Source: CAYUVV01 sp964461325 (GTDB lineage: Bacteria > Patescibacteriota > Minisyncoccia > Phycocordibacterales > JACOZG01). Taken from it: a stretch of 25,548 bases of DNA. Under the pieces are notes generated by a model. The model saw nothing but the letters and a program-made list of their open reading frames with translations. It was not told the origin of the DNA and did no database searches. Every line of letters begins with the position of its first letter. Positions within the stretch are counted from its first letter, which is position 1. This document shows, in pieces, positions 21,577-25,548 of the stretch. The position numbers and the translations under genes were made by a program. The DNA lies in contig CAYWTW010000003.1 of assembly GCA_964461325.1 (NCBI GenBank), forward strand, positions 1-25,548, in the 5' to 3' direction.

Positions 21577-21580
21577 AAAT
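21552..21580 (+). promoter_or_regulatory. Sugar transferase promoter (leaderless type)
   Basis: Consensus TTGACA (21552-21557), 17-bp spacer, AAAAAT (21575-21580, 4/6). The ATG at 21589 follows after 8 nt. Its -35 overlaps the -10 of yqeY, and its -10 overlaps the -35 of yqeY. Confidence 0.65.
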
Positions 21581-21588
21581 TGAGTCAA

Positions 21589-22869
21589 ATGTTTGAAGCT
21601 TGGCGTCGCGAACGCTTTTGGCTCTTGGTTGGCGATCTGGTGGCGTTGCTTGCCGGTTTGTGGCTTGCCCTGTTGTTTCGTGAGTTTGAATGGCCCCGTC
21701 TTCAATTAGTTTGGAATCATCTCCAGCCCTTTTCCATTATTTTTGTCTTTTGGCTCTTGATTTTTTACATTTCCGATTTTTATCGCCGGTCGGTTATCGT
21801 GTTTATGAAGCGGATGGTCAGCGCCCTGATTGGCGCGGCGGCGGCCGGGACTTTTCTGGCGGTGGTTTTTTTGTATTTGGCTTTGCCCGCGCTTTCTTTG
21901 GCCCCTAAAACCGTTTTGTTTCTCGACCTGGTGTTGACTTGGCTATTGCTCGGCGTTTGGCGTTTATGGTTGGCGCCTCGCCTGGTCGCGCCCTCGCCGA
22001 TCAAGGTGGCCTTTTTTTGCCAAGGCGAGGCCGTCTCTCAATTGATTCAAGAATTTCGGCGTAATCCGCGTTACGGCTTTCTCGTGGTGGAAGCGGCTAA
22101 TCTTGATGAGGCGGTTCGCTCGGGCGTCTCGCTCGCGGTCGTCAATATCTATGATGACGGCCGGCGTTATCCTGGCGGCGAGCTCTATCGGGCGGTTTTT
22201 GCCGGTCTAACCGTCGTTCATCTTCATCATCTATACGAAGAAGTGTTTAACTGCGTCCCCTTGTGGTCGATTAATGAACGTTGGTTTTTGGAGCATTTTT
22301 CCAATCAACCGCGGCCGTGGTACCAATCCGGCAAACGGGTAATCGATTTATTGATTGCGGGGCCGACCGCTCTGCTGTCTTTGATTGCTTACCCGTTTGT
22401 TTTTTTAGCTATTTACTTAGACGACGGTCGGCCATTTTTCTTTGCGCAGGAGCGGATTGGCCGCGGTGGCCGCGTTTTCAAAATTTATAAATTTCGTTCT
22501 ATGCGTAACGGCCGCGTCACACGAGCGGGCCGGGTCTTACGCCGCAGCCGTCTTGATGAGTTGCCGCAACTGTGGTCGGTGGTGCGAGGCGAATTATCGT
22601 TGATCGGGCCGCGGCCGGAACGGCCCGAGTACGCGGCCATCTATCGTCGCGAGATTCCATTTTATGACGCGCGGCATCTGATCGAGCCCGGTCTTTCCGG
22701 TTGGGCGCAAATTTACCACGCCAATCACCCGCATTTTTCTCCCTCCAGCCAGGCCACGGCCGAAAAATTAGCCCACGATCTTTATTACATTAAAAATCGC
22801 GGTCTTACCCTTGATCTGGTTATCGTGCTCAAGACCGTCAAAACCCTACTTGCTCATCGTGGCGCTTAG
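21589..22869 (+). CDS. Polyprenyl-phosphate sugar-1-phosphate transferase (WbaP/WcaJ-like)
   Basis: Starts assembly of a surface glycan by moving a sugar phosphate from a nucleotide sugar to undecaprenyl phosphate in the inner membrane. The 426-residue protein has four N-terminal helices (about 10-30, 45-62, 76-99, 106-128), a CoA-binding-like domain to about 240, and a membrane-associated helix (250-277). The catalytic domain contains FFFAQERIGRGGRVFKIYKF, RSM, RRSRLDELPQLW with the Asp-Glu dyad D323-E324, ELSLIGPRPERPEY, and IEPGLSGWAQI. This is the long polyprenol-phosphate phosphoglycosyltransferase architecture; the sugar cannot be read from sequence. The ATG at 21589 fits the promoter better than TTG at 21580. 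No other glycan genes lie nearby. Confidence 0.92.
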   Translation: MFEAWRRERFWLLVGDLVALLAGLWLALLFREFEWPRLQLVWNHLQPFSIIFVFWLLIFYISDFYRRSVIVFMKRMVSALIGAAAAGTFLAVVFLYLALPALSLAPKTVLFLDLVLTWLLLGVWRLWLAPRLVAPSPIKVAFFCQGEAVSQLIQEFRRNPRYGFLVVEAANLDEAVRSGVSLAVVNIYDDGRRYPGGELYRAVFAGLTVVHLHHLYEEVFNCVPLWSINERWFLEHFSNQPRPWYQSGKRVIDLLIAGPTALLSLIAYPFVFLAIYLDDGRPFFFAQERIGRGGRVFKIYKFRSMRNGRVTRAGRVLRRSRLDELPQLWSVVRGELSLIGPRPERPEYAAIYRREIPFYDARHLIEPGLSGWAQIYHANHPHFSPSSQATAEKLAHDLYYIKNRGLTLDLVIVLKTVKTLLAHRGA

Positions 22870-22872
22870 GGC

Positions 22873-22900
22873 TTGCCCGATAGTGGGTTTAGGGTAGAAT
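22873..22900 (+). promoter_or_regulatory. secD promoter (leaderless type)
   Basis: TTGCCC (22873-22878), 16-bp spacer, TAGAAT (22895-22900). The secD ATG follows after 8 nt, predicting a 2-nt leader. The AGGAG at 22901-22905 would then lie upstream of the transcript. Confidence 0.65.
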
Positions 22901-22908
22901 AGGAGACT

Positions 22909-24300
22909 ATGTGGAAAATCCGTTTGACCGCCGCGCTGGCTCTGGTTTTGGGCACTGGACTGGGCTACTACGTTTATCAATCTGAAGTCTCTGCCGGTTG
23001 GTGGGGACGGCCGTTCCGACTCGGGCTAGATTTGGCCGGCGGCAGTCATTTGGTTTATGAAGCTGACGTTAGTGGTCTGCCGTCAGAAGATATTGATGAC
23101 GCGCTCGAGTCGTTGAAAGAGGTGATTGAACGGCGCGTCAACGTTTTTGGCGTGACGGAACCCTTGGTCCAAGTTGAGCAAACTGGTTTGGGCAGTCAGA
23201 CCAGTCATCGTTTGATCGTCGAATTGCCAGGCGTGACGGATTTGGAACAAGCCGTGGCCGAGATAGATCGAACGCCGTCACTCGAATTTAAGACCGAGCG
23301 TCCGGACGGCCCAGAAAAAGAGACGTTGATCGCGGCTTGGGATCAGCTCCGCGATTTTATGGAATCAGGTAAGGCCGAGAGTTTGCCGGCTGATTTTGAG
23401 CCGCCGGCCGGAGACCCGTTTTATGTTGAGACGCCCCTGACCGGCCGTTTTCTAAAGGGGGCGCAGGTGGTGTTTGATAGTCAGGGGATTGGTGGTCCGG
23501 CGGTTAGCCTCGAGTTTGATGTCGAGGGCGCTGATTTGTTTGCCGAAATCACTAAGGCCAACGTCGGCAAAGCGGTCGCGATTTATCTTGATGATGCGAT
23601 TATTTCGAGTCCGGTCGTGCGGGAAGAAATCCGTGGCGGTCGGGCCGAAATTTCCGGCAATTTTACTTTAACCGAGGCGAAAGAATTGGCTCGCGATTTG
23701 AATTTGGGAGCTTTGCCGGTGCCGATTGAGCTCGTGGCCACGGAGACGGTGGGAGCGACGCTGGGTCGCGAGGCATTGGAGCGTGGTATCTGGGCCGGCT
23801 TGCTCGGCCTTCTGGCCGTCGCCATTTTTATGACGGTTTGGTATCGTCTGCCCGGTCTGGTGGCCGTTGTGGCGCTGGCTCTGTATGTGATCCTCAACCT
23901 CGCTCTATACAAGTTAGTCGGCGTGACGTTGACGGCCGCCGGTTTAGCTGGATTCATTTTGTCTCTGGGTTTGGCGGTTGACGCCAATATTCTAATTTTT
24001 GAACGGCTGAAGGAGGAAATGCGGGCCGGCAAACACGTGCCCGACGCTATTCGCGATGGTTTTGCCCGCGCTTGGCCATCAATCAGAGATTCCAATTTTT
24101 CGAGTCTGATTTCGGCCGTTGTTTTATTTTGGCTGGGCACGAGCTTGATTCGTGGCTTCGCTCTGACGTTGTCTTTGGGTATTTTGGTGAGTATGTTTAC
24201 GGCGATCGTCGTGACGCGGGTGTTGATGATATCTTTGGGGGTGCGGCATAAGGGTCGCCTAATCCGCTTTTTATTTAATTCCGGCTTTCACTTGAATTAA
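22909..24300 (+). CDS. secD: Protein translocase subunit SecD
   Basis: With SecF, uses the proton gradient to assist SecYEG-dependent export. The 463-residue protein has an N-terminal helix, LGLDLAGGSHLVYE at 39-52, KEVIERRVNVFGVTEPLVQV, a periplasmic domain with VSLEFDVEGADLFAEITKAN, AIYLDDAIISSPVVREEIRG and GNFTLTEAKELARDLNLGAL, and then the RND-type five-helix core, including SLGLAVDANILIFERLKEEM and the DSNFSSLISAVVLFWLGTSL segment. Length is at the short end for SecD (the E. coli protein is over 600 residues), typical of bacteria with a small periplasmic domain. secF follows after 3 nt. Confidence 0.96.
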   Translation: MWKIRLTAALALVLGTGLGYYVYQSEVSAGWWGRPFRLGLDLAGGSHLVYEADVSGLPSEDIDDALESLKEVIERRVNVFGVTEPLVQVEQTGLGSQTSHRLIVELPGVTDLEQAVAEIDRTPSLEFKTERPDGPEKETLIAAWDQLRDFMESGKAESLPADFEPPAGDPFYVETPLTGRFLKGAQVVFDSQGIGGPAVSLEFDVEGADLFAEITKANVGKAVAIYLDDAIISSPVVREEIRGGRAEISGNFTLTEAKELARDLNLGALPVPIELVATETVGATLGREALERGIWAGLLGLLAVAIFMTVWYRLPGLVAVVALALYVILNLALYKLVGVTLTAAGLAGFILSLGLAVDANILIFERLKEEMRAGKHVPDAIRDGFARAWPSIRDSNFSSLISAVVLFWLGTSLIRGFALTLSLGILVSMFTAIVVTRVLMISLGVRHKGRLIRFLFNSGFHLN

Positions 24301-24303
24301 AAT

Positions 24304-25212
24304 ATGTTGATTGTAAAATACCGCTGGTTGTTTTTTAGTTTTTCTCTCGCTTTGGTTGTTGCCTCTGTCGCGGCGATCGCCGTTTTTGGTTTGCGCCTAG
24401 GTATTGATTTTACGGGCGGGACGATTCTCGAAGTCGAATACCCGAAGCCGGCCGCTCGTCCTAGCGTGGAGACTCTTCGAGGCGCGATTGATAGTTTGGG
24501 TTTGGGCGAGGCCACGATTCAGCTCTCTGGCGAAGCGCGCGCGATTTTCCGCTTGCGGCACGTTAATGAAGCCGAGCATCAGCAGATTCTCGCGGCTTTG
24601 CGGGCTGGCGCCGAATTAACTGAACGACGCTTCAGCACGATTGGGCCGACGATCGGTCGGGAGCTGTCGCGCCGCGGCCTAATCGCAATTGTTTTGGTCG
24701 TGGTTTTAATTTTGTTCTACATCGCGTTTGCTTTCCGCCGCGTGGCTCGTTCGGAGACCGCCGGCGTCGGTTCTTGGCAATATGGGATTGTGGCGATTTT
24801 GACTTTAGCTCACGACACGCTCATCCCGATCGGCGTGTTCGTGGTTCTCGGGCAGTATTTCAGTCTTCAGGCCGATTTGTTATTTATTACCGCCGTCTTA
24901 ACAATCATCGGTTTGTCGGTTAACGACCGGATGGTGATTTTCGATCGGATTCGCGAAAACATCGGCCGCCAACGTTTTGATGATTTTGAAATTGCCGTTG
25001 GCCGGAGTCTCGATGAAACTTTGGCGCGCTCCCTCAATACTTCTTTGACGGTGATTTTTGTTTTGCTGGCATTGTTCTTTTTCGGCGCGGCGGCGACCCG
25101 CGATTTCACCTTTATGCTGGCGATTGGCATGATGGTGGCGACCTATTCTTCAGTTTGTCTCGCCGCGCCGCTCTTGGTCAGTTGGCATAAGTGGCGCACG
25201 CGGGTAAAATAA
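24304..25212 (+). CDS. secF: Protein translocase subunit SecF
   Basis: Partner of SecD in the RND-family export accessory complex. The 302-residue protein has an N-terminal helix (about 9-28), RLGIDFTGGTILEVEY, a small periplasmic domain containing FSTIGPTIGRELSRRG, then membrane helices with AHDTLIPIGVFVVLGQYFSL and the signature LSVNDRMVIFDRIRENIGRQ, followed by SLDETLARSLNTSLTVIFVL. The usual family form of the signature is YSxNDTVVVFDRIREN; here Thr-Val is replaced by Arg-Met. Length is normal. Its TAA stop overlaps a -10 box for the following small ORF. Confidence 0.96.
   Translation: MLIVKYRWLFFSFSLALVVASVAAIAVFGLRLGIDFTGGTILEVEYPKPAARPSVETLRGAIDSLGLGEATIQLSGEARAIFRLRHVNEAEHQQILAALRAGAELTERRFSTIGPTIGRELSRRGLIAIVLVVVLILFYIAFAFRRVARSETAGVGSWQYGIVAILTLAHDTLIPIGVFVVLGQYFSLQADLLFITAVLTIIGLSVNDRMVIFDRIRENIGRQRFDDFEIAVGRSLDETLARSLNTSLTVIFVLLALFFFGAAATRDFTFMLAIGMMVATYSSVCLAAPLLVSWHKWRTRVK
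25182..25210 (+). promoter_or_regulatory. Promoter for the small ORF, inside the secF 3' end (leaderless type)
   Basis: TTGGCA (25182-25187, 5/6), 17-bp spacer, TAAAAT (25205-25210, 5/6). The ATG at 25217 follows after 6 nt, so +1 falls on the A of ATG. The -10 shares one base with the secF stop codon. Confidence 0.65.
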
Positions 25213-25216
25213 CGGT

Positions 25217-25360
25217 ATGGAACGAAAATATCCATGGTTGAGATTGTTTGTGGGTAAGGTCAGAAAAGATTTGGAAAGACGTCTAGAGGATTTACCTACT
25301 AACTGGAACGATTTTGCCAAACTCGAACGACGGGTGGCCGTTCTCGAAGTGCGACGATAG
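25217..25360 (+). CDS. Small basic protein (47 aa), function unknown
   Basis: A 47-codon ORF with no family I recognise. It begins MERKYPWLRLF and is strongly charged throughout, with Arg/Lys and Glu/Asp in helix-like spacing (KVRKDLERRLEDL, then FAKLERRVAVLEVRR), so a short amphipathic or coiled-coil helix pair is plausible. No signal peptide or membrane helix is present. Support for its reality comes from the upstream promoter, which is near consensus and has the same -10 to ATG distance as other genes here, and from its isolation between secF and the rRNA promoter. The charge bias suggests nucleic-acid or ribosome contact, but that is inference. Confidence 0.55.
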   Translation: MERKYPWLRLFVGKVRKDLERRLEDLPTNWNDFAKLERRVAVLEVRR

Positions 25361-25364
25361 TTTA

Positions 25365-25411
25365 GAGTGGGGCTTGACGCCATTTGCGGGTTAGCTATAA
25401 TGACCCCACTC
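25365..25411. repeat. 8-bp inverted repeat flanking the rRNA core promoter
   Basis: GAGTGGGG (25365-25372) and CCCCACTC (25404-25411) are perfect inverted copies 31 bp apart, bracketing the -35, -10 and predicted start site. Confidence 0.7.
25374..25401 (+). promoter_or_regulatory. rRNA operon promoter
   Basis: TTGACG (25374-25379), 16-bp spacer, perfect TATAAT (25396-25401). Predicted start is near 25408, about 92 nt before the mature 16S 5' end. Unlike the protein genes, this transcript has a long leader. Confidence 0.8.
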
Positions 25412-25464
25412 GGTTTCGGCCTGGCCTTTGACAATTTATTGCAACAATTAACACATTTTCTTTT

Positions 25465-25485
25465 GCTCTGCCGCGGAGGCGGAGC
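25465..25485 (+). other. Hairpin in the rRNA leader
   Basis: GCTCTGCC (25465-25472) pairs with GGCGGAGC (25478-25485), one G-T pair, 5-nt loop, shortly before 16S. It may take part in precursor processing or folding. Confidence 0.4.
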
Positions 25486-25499
25486 GCGCTTGGAAGTCT

Positions 25500-25548
25500 T
25501 TTGCTAAGAGTTTGATCTTGGCTCAGGATGAACGCTGGCGACGTGGAT
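25500..25548 (+). rRNA. rrs: 16S ribosomal RNA, 5' end only
   Basis: GAGTTTGATC at 25508 and GGCTCAGGATGAACGCTGGC at 25519-25538 match the universal 5' end of bacterial 16S rRNA. By alignment to E. coli numbering (G9 at 25508) the mature end is about 25500. Only the first ~49 bases are in the window; the gene continues beyond the right edge. Position 19 is T where most bacteria have A or C. Confidence 0.95.

Noticed and set aside
22901..22905. AGGAG as a Shine-Dalgarno site for secD
   Set aside because: It is only 4 nt from the ATG and lies directly after the TAGAAT box, so it would not be in the transcript if the promoter is real. It cannot be excluded if transcription starts farther upstream.
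25428..25433. Second TTGACA as a tandem rRNA promoter P2
   Set aside because: No acceptable -10 box lies 16-18 bp downstream.
1..25548. CRISPR array, tRNA genes, insertion sequences or prophage
   Set aside because: No regular repeat-spacer pattern, cloverleaf, transposase, integrase or phage structural gene was seen on either strand.
1..25548. Alternative genetic code with TGA as glycine
   Set aside because: TGA ends rnhB and mreB at the expected protein lengths, and no conserved protein is interrupted by TGA except at the frr assembly gap.

Overview
The window looks like a piece of a Candidate Phyla Radiation (Patescibacteria) genome, probably from a metagenome assembly. The evidence is indirect: housekeeping genes are reduced or shortened, several secreted and membrane proteins are of types I associate with this group, genes are packed with 4-nt overlaps, Shine-Dalgarno sites are almost absent, and a run of Ns breaks a conserved gene. 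Base composition is roughly balanced. TGA is used as a stop codon (rnhB, mreB), so the glycine-TGA code of Gracilibacteria/Absconditabacteria does not apply. I cannot name a class with confidence.

Layout. 1-889 (-) is the N-terminal PHP part of dnaE, cut by the window edge. It diverges from rnhB (903-1520, +) across 13 bp. A bidirectional terminator, a DUF378 membrane protein (-), a ribosome hibernation factor and an anchored cyclophilin follow. 2950-8373 is a minus-strand run, priA-def-fmt, followed 19 bp later by an AT-richer gene for a secreted sulfatase-like protein. 8451-12857 (+) is a tightly overlapping four-gene cell-envelope cluster: HTH plus membrane protein, Ig-like membrane protein, secreted repeat protein, and a large FN3/carboxypeptidase-regulatory-like membrane protein. 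This is the best candidate here for an undescribed system. 13081-17806 (+) holds murA-mreB-holB and frr-rseP. 17871-20158 (+) holds three exported proteins (YceI, GerMN, SIMPL). 20345-20992 is an unknown protein with a palindrome-rich leader. yqeY (-) and a polyprenyl-phosphate sugar transferase (+) diverge from overlapping promoters. secD and secF follow, then a 47-codon small ORF, then a strong rRNA promoter and the first ~49 bases of 16S rRNA at the right edge.

How it works together. Most of the window is growth machinery: replication (dnaE, priA, holB), RNA/DNA hybrid removal (rnhB), initiator-Met formylation and removal (fmt, def), ribosome recycling and hibernation (frr, hpf), peptidoglycan and cell shape (murA, mreB) and export (secDF, rseP). 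The most informative observations are: (1) at least nine start codons lie 6-10 nt after a sigma70-type -10 box, implying largely leaderless mRNAs; (2) PriA has lost every recognisable helicase motif but kept all eight zinc cysteines; (3) frr is split by a 45-bp artefact whose removal restores an intact protein; (4) the envelope cluster has unusual topology; (5) the sulfatase-like protein lacks the arginine of the formylglycine motif.
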